Part shown: positions 26,233 through 34,051 of the stretch, piece after piece | Position numbering within the stretch: the first letter of the stretch is position 1 | Layout: the number at the start of each line of letters is the position of its first letter | Origin: PWQG01 sp050486205 | GTDB taxonomy: Bacteria > Pseudomonadota > Gammaproteobacteria > Pseudomonadales > Pseudohongiellaceae | Assembly (NCBI GenBank): GCA_050486205.1 | Contig: JBJHCW010000004.1 | Span: forward strand, 310,001-374,000 | DNA length: 64,000 nt | Direction: 5' to 3' | The notes under the pieces: model-generated | What the model was told of the DNA's origin: nothing | The model's database searches: none | What the model saw: only the letters and a program-made list of their open reading frames with translations | Translations under genes and position numbers: made by a program

Positions 26233-27336
26233 ATGACACGAGTCACAGGCAGCTGTCGGCGGAATGCAGGGCTGATGTCATTTCTTTTGATCTGGCTGGC
26301 AACGGGATGGCTTGCGGCCACAGGTGCCGGGGCACAGGAGACACAACTGATGAACGAATCACCACCGGTAGAAGGTGTGTCCTTCCGTTTTATCGAAAGC
26401 AATGGCATCACCATGCGCCTGGCCACCATGGGTGACAGTGGTCCATTGGTGATTCTTGCGCATGGCTGGCCGGAGTCGTGGTACTCCTGGCGGCATCAGA
26501 TGACCGCGCTGGCCGATGCTGGCTACCGTGTGGTTGCCCCGGATATGCGGGGTTATGGCGCCACGGACGCCCCGGCAGCAATTGAGGACTACAACATTCG
26601 TGAATTGGCTGCAGATATGGTCGGCATCGTGGACGCCCTGGGTGAGGAGCAGGCGATCATGGTCGGCCACGACTGGGGCGCCATTGTGGCGTGGCACGCT
26701 GTTTTGTTGCATCCGGAGCGCTTTTCGGCATTGATTGCCATGAGTGTGCCCTACGGTGGCCGAGGTTCGCAGTCGCCCTTGGTGGGTTGGCAGAACGCTT
26801 ACGGCGAGAACTTCTACTACATCCTCTACCATCAGGAGCCCGGTGTTGCCGAAGCCGAATACGATGCCGATCCGCGAGGGTTGCTGAGCCGGCTTTACGT
26901 GTCACCGGGTGCTGAGCGCGAACCGCCGCAGATCACCGACCGCCATCGTGACGCTGGCGGCTGGATTCCACGCATGGGACCGCCAGTGGAGCAGCCTGAG
27001 TGGTTGACCGAGGCGGATCTGGATTACTTTGTGTCCCAGTTTGAAAGTGCTGGATTCCGTGGCGGCGTGAACTACTACCGCAACTTTCATCGCAACTGGG
27101 AAATCACCCAGGAGCTGGATGGCGCGCGAATCACCGTGCCTACCCTGTTCATTGCCGGAGAAAATGATGTGGTGATAGCCGGCGCCTCAGCCGAGCAGCT
27201 GAGGGCCAGCATGGGGCGTGTGGTTGAAGATCTTCGTGATGTTGTACTGCTGCCCGAAGCCGGGCACTGGATACAGCAGGAATTGCCCGAAGCAACCAAC
27301 GACGCCATGCTGGAATTTATGCGCAGTCTACAGTGA
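26233..27336 (+). CDS. Exported alpha/beta hydrolase, epoxide-hydrolase type
   Basis: The start chosen is ATG 26233 (367 residues) with GAGG seven bases upstream; a TTG two codons earlier is unlikely. The signal peptide ends at ATGAGAQ. The oxyanion motif HGWP is at about 77-80, the nucleophile GHDWG has D147, a cap domain carries YYRNFHRNW (Tyr that polarises the epoxide), and the Asp (GENDVVI) and His (EAGHW) complete the triad. This set is characteristic of epoxide hydrolases, with Asp rather than Ser as nucleophile (family knowledge). A periplasmic location is unusual but known. It is convergent with the porin gene. Confidence 0.9.
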   Translation: MTRVTGSCRRNAGLMSFLLIWLATGWLAATGAGAQETQLMNESPPVEGVSFRFIESNGITMRLATMGDSGPLVILAHGWPESWYSWRHQMTALADAGYRVVAPDMRGYGATDAPAAIEDYNIRELAADMVGIVDALGEEQAIMVGHDWGAIVAWHAVLLHPERFSALIAMSVPYGGRGSQSPLVGWQNAYGENFYYILYHQEPGVAEAEYDADPRGLLSRLYVSPGAEREPPQITDRHRDAGGWIPRMGPPVEQPEWLTEADLDYFVSQFESAGFRGGVNYYRNFHRNWEITQELDGARITVPTLFIAGENDVVIAGASAEQLRASMGRVVEDLRDVVLLPEAGHWIQQELPEATNDAMLEFMRSLQ

Positions 27337-27347
27337 GGCTCAGAAGG

Positions 27348-27395
27348 CAGACGACAGAAGTCAGACGACAGACCTCAGAACTCAGAACTCGAACT
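27348..27395. repeat. Short direct repeats at a convergent junction
   Basis: Two near-identical 14-mers, CAGACGACAGAAGT and CAGACGACAGACCT (27348-27375), are followed by two copies of CAGAACT and a CGAACT variant (27376-27395). They fill the short gap between the hydrolase and porin genes and run into the porin stop codon. They are probably replication-slippage products; no function is evident. Confidence 0.7.
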
Positions 27396-28830
27396 GGGCG
27401 CGCAGGGCGAACACCGTACCATCAGCACTCTCGCCATCACGCTCGTTGGTGAACTGCATCAGGTTGGCCTTGAACACCATATCCTTGTTCGGATACCAGT
27501 TCAGGCCCAGCGTCCAGTGGTCCAGCTTCTGTCCGCGGCCAACCCGTGTGTGTTGCAGTGAGTCTGCTGTGGCAAAACGGGCCGCCAGTTCCCAGGAGCC
27601 GGTACCGCCCTGATTCAGGCTGCGCGCGGGAATATGTGTACCGAAGTCACCACTGAAAGCACGGTAGTTGTGTGATTCGCCGGTCAGAAAATAGCTGGCC
27701 TGCACGTACCAGCCGTCCTGCGTCAGACTGGAGCGGTCCGTGGCATTGTTACCCAGTTCATCAATCACCGCGCCACGGTCCAGGTCCAGATCCACACGCA
27801 TGTACTCTGCCTGGACTGCGAACGGGCCCGACCCGGCTGCCGCTTCCAGTCCGGTGCGGGTGAATGACTCCACGCCGACCAGGTCATCTCGACCGATCAG
27901 GCGCAGGTCCAGTGGACGCGCGCCTGTGCGTGTGCGCAGGCGCACCTCGCTCCATTCGTTGTCGTCCACATCGTAGGCATTCTTGCGATAGTTCCAGGAA
28001 GCCCCAAGGTGAACAAAGCTGTTTTCGGTCAGATGGGGCGCCATCGAGCCACGGGCTGCAAAGGCATAACCTTCGTCCAGATCACGACTGGCTTCCACAC
28101 CTTCACCGCCGAACACACCAAGGCCCAGGTACCAGGCGGGCACCAGGGTTTCATACAATATGCCGATTTCGCGGTCCGGTCTGTAGGCATCTATCGGAGC
28201 TGCGCGTTCCAGGAATGTGAGCCGTCGCGAACTTGTCGAGCTTTCCATGCTGATGGGTTCCTTGAAGTGACCCACTGCAAGTCTGGAGTTGGGGAACAGG
28301 TAGCCCACATAAGCATTGGCAAACCTGACTTCATTGTCCCTGAAGTCCACTTCCAGTTGCCATTCCCAGTCATCATGCATCACGCCCAATGCACCCAGGC
28401 GTGCACGTCGGATACGGGTGGCGTGGTTGGGTAGCGGCGTGTCTTCGCGTGCGACTGACCCCAGGTTGTCGTCAAAGGTGCCGCGTGCGGCATCTACCAT
28501 AAGGCGACCACGAATACCGAAGCGATGGGTGCCGTCAGCGGTTTCCACGCGAAACCGGTTTGCCTGGATACGATGATGGATGTCTTCAATCGGCATGGTG
28601 GGCTCGAACTCCAGACCCGGATACCGTGGTTCCGGTGCTTCGGTCTCGGCGAGTAATTCGCGGGCGTCCTGTTCGGTGATGACACCGCGTTCGACCAGTA
28701 TTTCAATCAATCGTGAGTCGGATGTTTGCGCTTGGGTTGCCGCACAGGCAAAAAATGCGGCTAAAATCGAGGTGCTTGCAAGTGACTTTTTTATTGTGCT
28801 GGTGACAGTAATCGTCAAGGCAGTTGTCAT
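27382..28830 (-). CDS. Phosphate-selective porin O/P-family outer-membrane protein
   Basis: This is a 482-residue protein with a signal peptide ending at ATQAQ. A short coiled-coil-like segment (RLIEILVERGVITEQDARELLAE) precedes the barrel, as in OprP/OprO relatives. Strands such as RFGIRGRLMVDAARG, RIRRARLGALGVMHDDWEWQ and NEVRFANAYVGYL are typical, and the chain ends in Phe (RAQFEF) as barrels do. It should form an outer-membrane channel for anions such as phosphate or pyrophosphate. The specificity-determining Arg ladder cannot be judged by eye. A short hairpin (CGCGAC-AAA-GTCGCG at 28865-28879) lies in its leader. Confidence 0.88.
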   Translation of the reverse strand: MTTALTITVTSTIKKSLASTSILAAFFACAATQAQTSDSRLIEILVERGVITEQDARELLAETEAPEPRYPGLEFEPTMPIEDIHHRIQANRFRVETADGTHRFGIRGRLMVDAARGTFDDNLGSVAREDTPLPNHATRIRRARLGALGVMHDDWEWQLEVDFRDNEVRFANAYVGYLFPNSRLAVGHFKEPISMESSTSSRRLTFLERAAPIDAYRPDREIGILYETLVPAWYLGLGVFGGEGVEASRDLDEGYAFAARGSMAPHLTENSFVHLGASWNYRKNAYDVDDNEWSEVRLRTRTGARPLDLRLIGRDDLVGVESFTRTGLEAAAGSGPFAVQAEYMRVDLDLDRGAVIDELGNNATDRSSLTQDGWYVQASYFLTGESHNYRAFSGDFGTHIPARSLNQGGTGSWELAARFATADSLQHTRVGRGQKLDHWTLGLNWYPNKDMVFKANLMQFTNERDGESADGTVFALRAQFEF

Positions 28831-28864
28831 GAACTGACTCCTTCTTGGTCCTTATCTATCGAAT

Positions 28865-28879
28865 CGCGACAAAGTCGCG
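28865..28879 (-). other. Small leader hairpin before the porin gene
   Basis: CGCGAC (28865-28870) pairs with GTCGCG (28874-28879) around AAA, 34 bp upstream of the porin start on the minus strand. It is followed by a very GC-rich stretch with GCGCATGCGC. It could stabilise the leader; no known riboswitch is recognised. Confidence 0.35.
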
Positions 28880-28990
28880 CGCGGGGGCGGGGCGCATGCG
28901 CGCCACACAGCCCTTCCAGTCTATGGTCGGATTGTTACAGTGTGACTACAGTTTCTTGACATTGGCCTTATGCTGGCCACTTTGTTGGAA

Positions 28991-30652
28991 TCATCGCGAT
29001 CGACGACTGATCTGGAACGCTGCAAGCACCACGGTAGAGAGCAGAATCGTTACAGTGGCCATGGCCATGGCCATGGCAATATCGCCCTGCTCGAATTGAT
29101 TGAATATGTAGGTCGCCGTCACATCTGCGCCCGGTGGCAGCAGCAGAATGGAAGCGACCAGCTCGCGCATGCAGACAATGAATGTTGTCACCCATGCAGC
29201 GATCAGCGCCGGACGAAGCCGCGGCAGCACAATCTGCAGAAAGATGGTGCTGCGCCTGGCGCCGAGGATGGCACCGGCATTCTCCAGATTGGGACTCATG
29301 GCACGTAGTGTGGAGTTACTGTAGTTCAGTGCGTCTGTGATGTAGATCACCACATAGGCCAGCAGCAACATCCAGAGTGTGTTGTAGATATTGATGCTAA
29401 CCCATGAGGCGTTCCAGGCCAGTATCAGCCCCACGGCCATGACAATCTTGGGTATGACACGCGGCAACGTGGCAAGTCCGTCCAGAAATCGTTGCAAGGG
29501 ACTCTGGGACCGGGCGTTGACGTATGCAATGTAGGCGCCAGCCATCACACAAATGGTGGCCGCAGCCATGCTGAGTCCGGTGCTGGTCAGCAACGCCCGC
29601 AGACCGCGGGAGCCGGGCTCGAACAGTGCGCGGTAATTGCCCAGAGTCAGTTCGGGCCAGCCTTCACCCCAGCTCGCAACCAGACTGGTCAGCACCATGG
29701 CGAAGTAGGGCAGCACGGAGCTGAAAAGAAACAGTGCCCCGACCCACAGCCAGGCCAGCAGTTTGCCTGTGCGGGATAGCTGGATCAGTTCGGGCTGCCC
29801 GCTGCGCAAGGTGCCACCGGCGAGCAGACGCGAGAGCCAGCGACTGCCGTAAAGGGTGATCAGGGCAAACAGGCACAACAGGGAAGACAGTGACGTGGCC
29901 AGGGCGAGATCCACTGGCCAACTGGTGACCAGATAGAATATTTCCGCTGGCAGCAATGGCAGATTGGAGCGAGTACCAAGCACGGCAGGCACTCCGAAGT
30001 TCGACAGTGCTTCCAGAAAAACCAGCAGTCCGGAGTTCAGGATTGCCGGCAGCAGCAACGGCAGCACAATAAAACGCATGCGCGCCAGCCAATTGGCGCC
30101 AAGTATGGTTGCGGCATCTTCAAGCCGGCGCGGCATGGTAGACAGTGTTGCTTCCACCGCCAGCGAGACGTAGGCGAACGAGGCCAGCGCCATGACTGTG
30201 GTCACACCCCAGAAGGAAAAAAACCAGCCGCGCAGCCCCTGATGCATGCCGCCAACAGACAGATCGGCAAAACCGTTCTGTTGCATGACCAGGATATAGG
30301 AAAGCGCCAGGATGTAGGGCGGTGTCATCAGTGGTACGAGCAGGGACAGCCGTGCCCAGGTCTTGCCCGGCATGTTGGTGCGTGCCAGCAGATAACCGCA
30401 GGGAATGCCAAAGACCCAGCTGACCACTGTGACAGCGCCAGCCCACAACAGGGAGGTACGCACCATGGCGAGCAGGTCCTCGGTCTGCAGCAGCCGCCGG
30501 TAGGCGTCCATGAAGCCGCTGAAGTCCCCGCCCAGTATGTTCGGAAACAGACTCTGCGCGAACAGCATCAGTAGCGGGTACCCGGCTGTGATCAGCAGAA
30601 AGCCCAGGCAAATGAGCAAAGGTAGCCTTCGGACCAGGTGCTGCAGTTTCAA
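28991..30652 (-). CDS. Fe3+-type ABC transporter permease (two fused permease units)
   Basis: This is a 553-residue inner-membrane protein with about 12 helices arranged as two BPD_transp_1 units, as in FbpB/AfuB. Each half carries an EAA-type loop for contact with the ATPase (RRLEDAATILGANWLARMRF and SPNLENAGAILGARRSTIFLQ, where the E and G positions are kept). Length and layout are typical of ferric or thiamine importers. It is the last gene of a three-gene operon and overlaps the binding-protein gene by four bases. The imported substrate is inferred to be ferric iron from family, not proven. Confidence 0.92.
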   Translation of the reverse strand: MKLQHLVRRLPLLICLGFLLITAGYPLLMLFAQSLFPNILGGDFSGFMDAYRRLLQTEDLLAMVRTSLLWAGAVTVVSWVFGIPCGYLLARTNMPGKTWARLSLLVPLMTPPYILALSYILVMQQNGFADLSVGGMHQGLRGWFFSFWGVTTVMALASFAYVSLAVEATLSTMPRRLEDAATILGANWLARMRFIVLPLLLPAILNSGLLVFLEALSNFGVPAVLGTRSNLPLLPAEIFYLVTSWPVDLALATSLSSLLCLFALITLYGSRWLSRLLAGGTLRSGQPELIQLSRTGKLLAWLWVGALFLFSSVLPYFAMVLTSLVASWGEGWPELTLGNYRALFEPGSRGLRALLTSTGLSMAAATICVMAGAYIAYVNARSQSPLQRFLDGLATLPRVIPKIVMAVGLILAWNASWVSINIYNTLWMLLLAYVVIYITDALNYSNSTLRAMSPNLENAGAILGARRSTIFLQIVLPRLRPALIAAWVTTFIVCMRELVASILLLPPGADVTATYIFNQFEQGDIAMAMAMATVTILLSTVVLAAFQISRRSR

Positions 30653-31695
30653 CGCAGAACCTCCGCACGTTCCACTTCAATCTGGAATCGGCGCAGGATA
30701 CGGTTCTGACGTGCCAGTGCCTGGGCCAGGTCCACCTCGAACACAGCAGGCAGACTGCCGTCACCTCGCAACTCATGAACCGGTACGTCGGTGCGTGCTG
30801 GCAGCAGATACGCATTGGCCACCTGTTGCTGCATGTCCGTGGTGAAATAAAAGTCGATAAAGTCCCGGGCAAGATCCGGCACCGGCGTGTCGGCCAGAAT
30901 GGCTATGGGGCGCTGCACCAGTGCTGACCCGTCGGGCGGAAAGTGCATGACCAGTGGTGCGCCGCTGGCGATCTGGTTGTAGATCAGGTAATCAACGGCA
31001 CCGGCCATGGCCTGGAAGGCGCCCACAACCAGTGTGCTGATGGCCTGCGAGTTTGCTGCCGCAAAGTCCATGCCGGCGCGCCGTGCAGCCATGAAATGCC
31101 CGAATCCTTCCTGTTCGTGATTGAGGATATAGGCGACCACGAAGTCACCGGCAGAACCGGATCGGGACGGCGAAGGCATGGTGACACGCAGCGGCAACTC
31201 ACCTGACAGCAGAGTCTTCCAATTCACATCCGGCACTGCGCTGTCCTGACGAAAGGCGATACCAACCAGTGCGGCGGAAGTGGCAAAGTAGTAGTGGTCC
31301 GGATCGTGCCACTGCGGATGGGTCTGCGCCAGCCAGGCCGGGTCCGGATAGCGCAGCAGGCGCTCATCCTGTTTCAGGGCTTCGGCAGCCACCTGGCTGG
31401 CGAACATCACCACATCGGCGCGCGGTCGATAGCGTTCGGCCTCCAGGCGAGCCATGATCTGACCTGTCGTGGCGTTGAACAGCTCCACGCGCGCCCCGGT
31501 CTGCTCGGCAAACGTGGTGGTAACGGCTTCGGCCAGCGAACGGGGCCCGGCTGCGTAGACAACCAGCGTATTGCTGTCAGCGCTGCGGCTGTTGTCACCG
31601 CAGCTGGACAGCAGCAGCGCTGGCACCAGAACCAGAACCAGTGCGCCGACCACCTTCAGCGGTGAACGCCTCAGAGCCACCACAGAGCGTCTCAT
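30649..31695 (-). CDS. Fe3+-type ABC solute-binding lipoprotein
   Basis: This is a 348-residue protein. The signal sequence has a lipobox (LLLSSC) giving a lipid-anchored protein of about 320 residues. The fold starts LVVYAAGPRSLAEAVTTTF and includes ATTGQIMARLEAERYRPRAD and MPSPSRSGSAGDFVVAYIL, the type II binding-protein pattern of FbpA/AfuA. Iron-coordinating tyrosines may include the pair in VDYLIYNQI, but I cannot assign them. Its start shares one base with the ATPase stop (TGATG), and its end overlaps the permease start by four bases, so all three are translationally coupled. A shorter, leaderless paralogue lies at 17610-18506. Confidence 0.92.
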   Translation of the reverse strand: MRRSVVALRRSPLKVVGALVLVLVPALLLSSCGDNSRSADSNTLVVYAAGPRSLAEAVTTTFAEQTGARVELFNATTGQIMARLEAERYRPRADVVMFASQVAAEALKQDERLLRYPDPAWLAQTHPQWHDPDHYYFATSAALVGIAFRQDSAVPDVNWKTLLSGELPLRVTMPSPSRSGSAGDFVVAYILNHEQEGFGHFMAARRAGMDFAAANSQAISTLVVGAFQAMAGAVDYLIYNQIASGAPLVMHFPPDGSALVQRPIAILADTPVPDLARDFIDFYFTTDMQQQVANAYLLPARTDVPVHELRGDGSLPAVFEVDLAQALARQNRILRRFQIEVERAEVLR

Positions 31696-32759
31696 CAGTC
31701 AGCCAGGAAACGGATGGCATCGGCTGCGAATCGGACCTGGACGGTCTGTCCCGGTTGCATGTCCTGATGTGCCAGCCCCCGCAGGCGCTGGCCGTTGTGC
31801 AGGCGCACAAAGGCTTCCCTGCGGTCACCCAGAAAGTGATGTTGTTCACAGGTGCCGGACAGGCTAACCCGACTGTCATTGGCGCCGTTGGCATCGGCAT
31901 AGATGGCAATGGACTCGCGACGGATCATGAATTGTCCGCTTTCCGGCGCCTCGCTGGCGCTGACCTGCACCGGTAACTCGCCGTCCAGCAGAATGTGGCC
32001 GTTGTAACGACGGTAGGCGAGCAGATTGCTGTTGCCCACAAAGCTGGCTACAAAACTGCTCGCCGGTTGTTCGTACAGTGACTCGGGAGTACCCACCTGG
32101 GCGATGCGCCCCTGATGCATCAGCGCAACCCGGTTGCCCAGCGTGAAGGCTTCCTGCTGGTCGTGTGTGACATAGACGGCGGTGACACCGGTCTCACGCA
32201 GCAGCTGGGCCAACTCGTGTTTCATGTCCTCGCGAAGCCGGGCATCCAGCGCAGACAGGGGTTCGTCAAACAGCAGCACGCGTGGTTGCACGGCCAGCGC
32301 CCGCGCAATGGCCACACGCTGCTGCTGGCCGCCGGAGAGCTGGTCGGGGAGCCGATCCATGAAGGCTTCCATCTGTACCTTTTTCAGCACTTCCCGCGTG
32401 CGCTGCTCGCGCTCGGCGCGCCGCAAGCCCTGCATGCGGAGGCCAAAAGCCACATTGGCGGCCACGGTCATGTGGGGCCACAGGCTGAAGTCCTGGAACA
32501 CCATCGCAAATCGTCGGCGCTGCATGGGTATGTGAATACCCCTGGCCGGCGCGTCCAGCACGGTCCCGTCGCAGTGCAGTTCACCACTGTCGGCGCTCAG
32601 TATACCGTTGAGGATATTCAGCAATGTGGTCTTGCCGCAACCGGACGGGCCCAGCAAGACCAGGCATTCGCCACGGTCAATGTCCAGGATGATGTTATCC
32701 AGTACCACCTGGCCGTTGAAGGTTTTCTTGAGTCGCTGGCAACTCAGGGAGGCTGTCAT
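31695..32759 (-). CDS. ABC transporter ATPase, FbpC/PotA type
   Basis: I start at the ATG ending at 32759 (354 residues, the family norm), with GGAG 11 bases upstream. The open frame reaches 32894 but the extra 45 residues are not ABC-like. Walker A is GPSGCGKTT at residues 37-45, the signature is LSGGQQQRVAIARAL, Walker B is VLLFDEPLSALD and the switch His is in VYVTHDQQEA. A C-terminal TOBE-like beta domain follows (LAYRRYNGHILLDGEL to FRRV-like end), as in FbpC/PotA. It powers the importer encoded by the next two genes and is the first gene of that operon. A 206-bp divergent region separates it from the host-attachment-family gene. Confidence 0.94.
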   Translation of the reverse strand: MTASLSCQRLKKTFNGQVVLDNIILDIDRGECLVLLGPSGCGKTTLLNILNGILSADSGELHCDGTVLDAPARGIHIPMQRRRFAMVFQDFSLWPHMTVAANVAFGLRMQGLRRAEREQRTREVLKKVQMEAFMDRLPDQLSGGQQQRVAIARALAVQPRVLLFDEPLSALDARLREDMKHELAQLLRETGVTAVYVTHDQQEAFTLGNRVALMHQGRIAQVGTPESLYEQPASSFVASFVGNSNLLAYRRYNGHILLDGELPVQVSASEAPESGQFMIRRESIAIYADANGANDSRVSLSGTCEQHHFLGDRREAFVRLHNGQRLRGLAHQDMQPGQTVQVRFAADAIRFLAD

Positions 32760-32965
32760 CGGATAGAGTCTCCGGTCAGGGTTCCCGGATAAGGCCCCTG
32801 GATTGTGTATTTCTGGATCGCTGATGATGTGCTCAAGGGCAAGGGTAGCGGAAGAATTTGTCAGTCTTGTGACACGGATGGTTATCGAATCCAATGTGCC
32901 GGCTTGTCCAGTCGGGGGTATATGGTGGTAAGGTAGAGTGCCGGTTTCATGAAAAGGAGTTGATC

Positions 32966-33400
32966 ATGCCCAAGTACCTGCTGGTTGCCGCTGACGCTGC
33001 AAGAGCTCGCATTTTCACACGGGAGAAAAAGTACAGTGCATTAAGTGAGATTGACACCCTGGTGCATCCCGAATCAAGGATGATGCGGCAGGATCTGGTC
33101 AGTGACCGTCAGGGACAGGTGCACGAATCCCGCTCCGCGGGCGAGAGCAGTCATCAGGAACCCACCGATCCCAAGCAGAAGGAGTTCGACCGCTTTGCCA
33201 ACGAACTCGCGGCCTACCTGAAGACCGCACGCAACGGCAATGGCGTGGCCGGGATCACACTGGTCGCCGAGCCGGGCTTTCTCGGGCAGCTGCGCAAGGT
33301 TCTGGACGATGAGACGCGCAAGCTGATCATTCGAGAGGTGGCCAAGAGTGTCACCACACAGACGCCGGAATTCATCGCAGCAACAGCCGACAAGGAGTAA
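32966..33400 (+). CDS. Host-attachment-protein family (Pfam Host_attach-like)
   Basis: ATG 32966 is preferred, with AAAAGGAG eight bases before, giving 144 residues; an upstream TTG-type extension is not convincing. The sequence MPKYLLVAADAARARIFTRE, the GQVHESRSAGESSHQEPTDPK loop and FANELAAYL match a family named after a Pseudomonas/Rhizobium protein required for attachment to host cells. The fold resembles a release-factor-like or eRF1-type domain. The biochemical role is unknown. It is followed 39 bp later by lemA, with which it may be cotranscribed. Confidence 0.85.
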   Translation: MPKYLLVAADAARARIFTREKKYSALSEIDTLVHPESRMMRQDLVSDRQGQVHESRSAGESSHQEPTDPKQKEFDRFANELAAYLKTARNGNGVAGITLVAEPGFLGQLRKVLDDETRKLIIREVAKSVTTQTPEFIAATADKE

Positions 33401-33439
33401 TATACCTCCGGACATTTTATCCCTGATGAGGCCGCTTAT

Positions 33440-34036
33440 ATGGAAATTTCAACCATTATCATACTGGTGATCATTGCGCTGCTGGTGTTCTATACCATTT
33501 CGGTATTCAACAAACTGGTCAGTCTTCGCAACCGCTACCAGAACGCCTTCGCCCAGATCGAGGTGCAGCTCAAACGTCGTTATGACCTGATCCCCAATCT
33601 GGTGGAGACGGCCAAGGCCTACATGTCCCACGAACGTGAAACCCTGGAGTCGGTGACGGCGGCGCGTAATGCCGCTGCCGGTGTGCTGGCCAACGCCGCT
33701 GCCAAACCCGGTGACCCGGCCGCCATGCAGAGCCTTGGCGCCAGCGAAGGTGCCCTGGCCTCGGCACTGGGACGCCTGAATGTGGTGATGGAAGCCTATC
33801 CGGACCTGAAGGCCAACCAGAACATGATGCAGCTCAGCGAGGAGTTGACCAGCACAGAGAACAAGGTGGCCTTCTCCCGTCAGGCCTATAACGATCAGGT
33901 CATGGCGTACAACACCTATCGCCAGTCTTTCCCGCCAGTGGTGCTGGCCCCTGTATTCGGTCACCCCAGCGATGCCAGTCTGTTGCAGTTCGAGGACAGC
34001 GCTGAAATCCAGGCTGCGCCAAAGGTTTCGTTCTAG
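33440..34036 (+). CDS. lemA: LemA family membrane-anchored protein
   Basis: This is a 198-residue protein. One N-terminal membrane helix (IIILVIIALLVFYTISVFN) is followed by the conserved LemA core: LRNRYQNAFAQIEVQLKRR, then YDLIPNLVETAKAYMSHERE. The rest is a helical bundle exposed on the periplasmic side in known members. LemA proteins are commonly encoded beside M48 proteases, as here. The function of the pair is not established. The M48 gene begins 15 bp after the stop with AGGAG shared at the junction. Confidence 0.94.
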   Translation: MEISTIIILVIIALLVFYTISVFNKLVSLRNRYQNAFAQIEVQLKRRYDLIPNLVETAKAYMSHERETLESVTAARNAAAGVLANAAAKPGDPAAMQSLGASEGALASALGRLNVVMEAYPDLKANQNMMQLSEELTSTENKVAFSRQAYNDQVMAYNTYRQSFPPVVLAPVFGHPSDASLLQFEDSAEIQAAPKVSF

Positions 34037-34051
34037 GAGTTTTGATCATCA

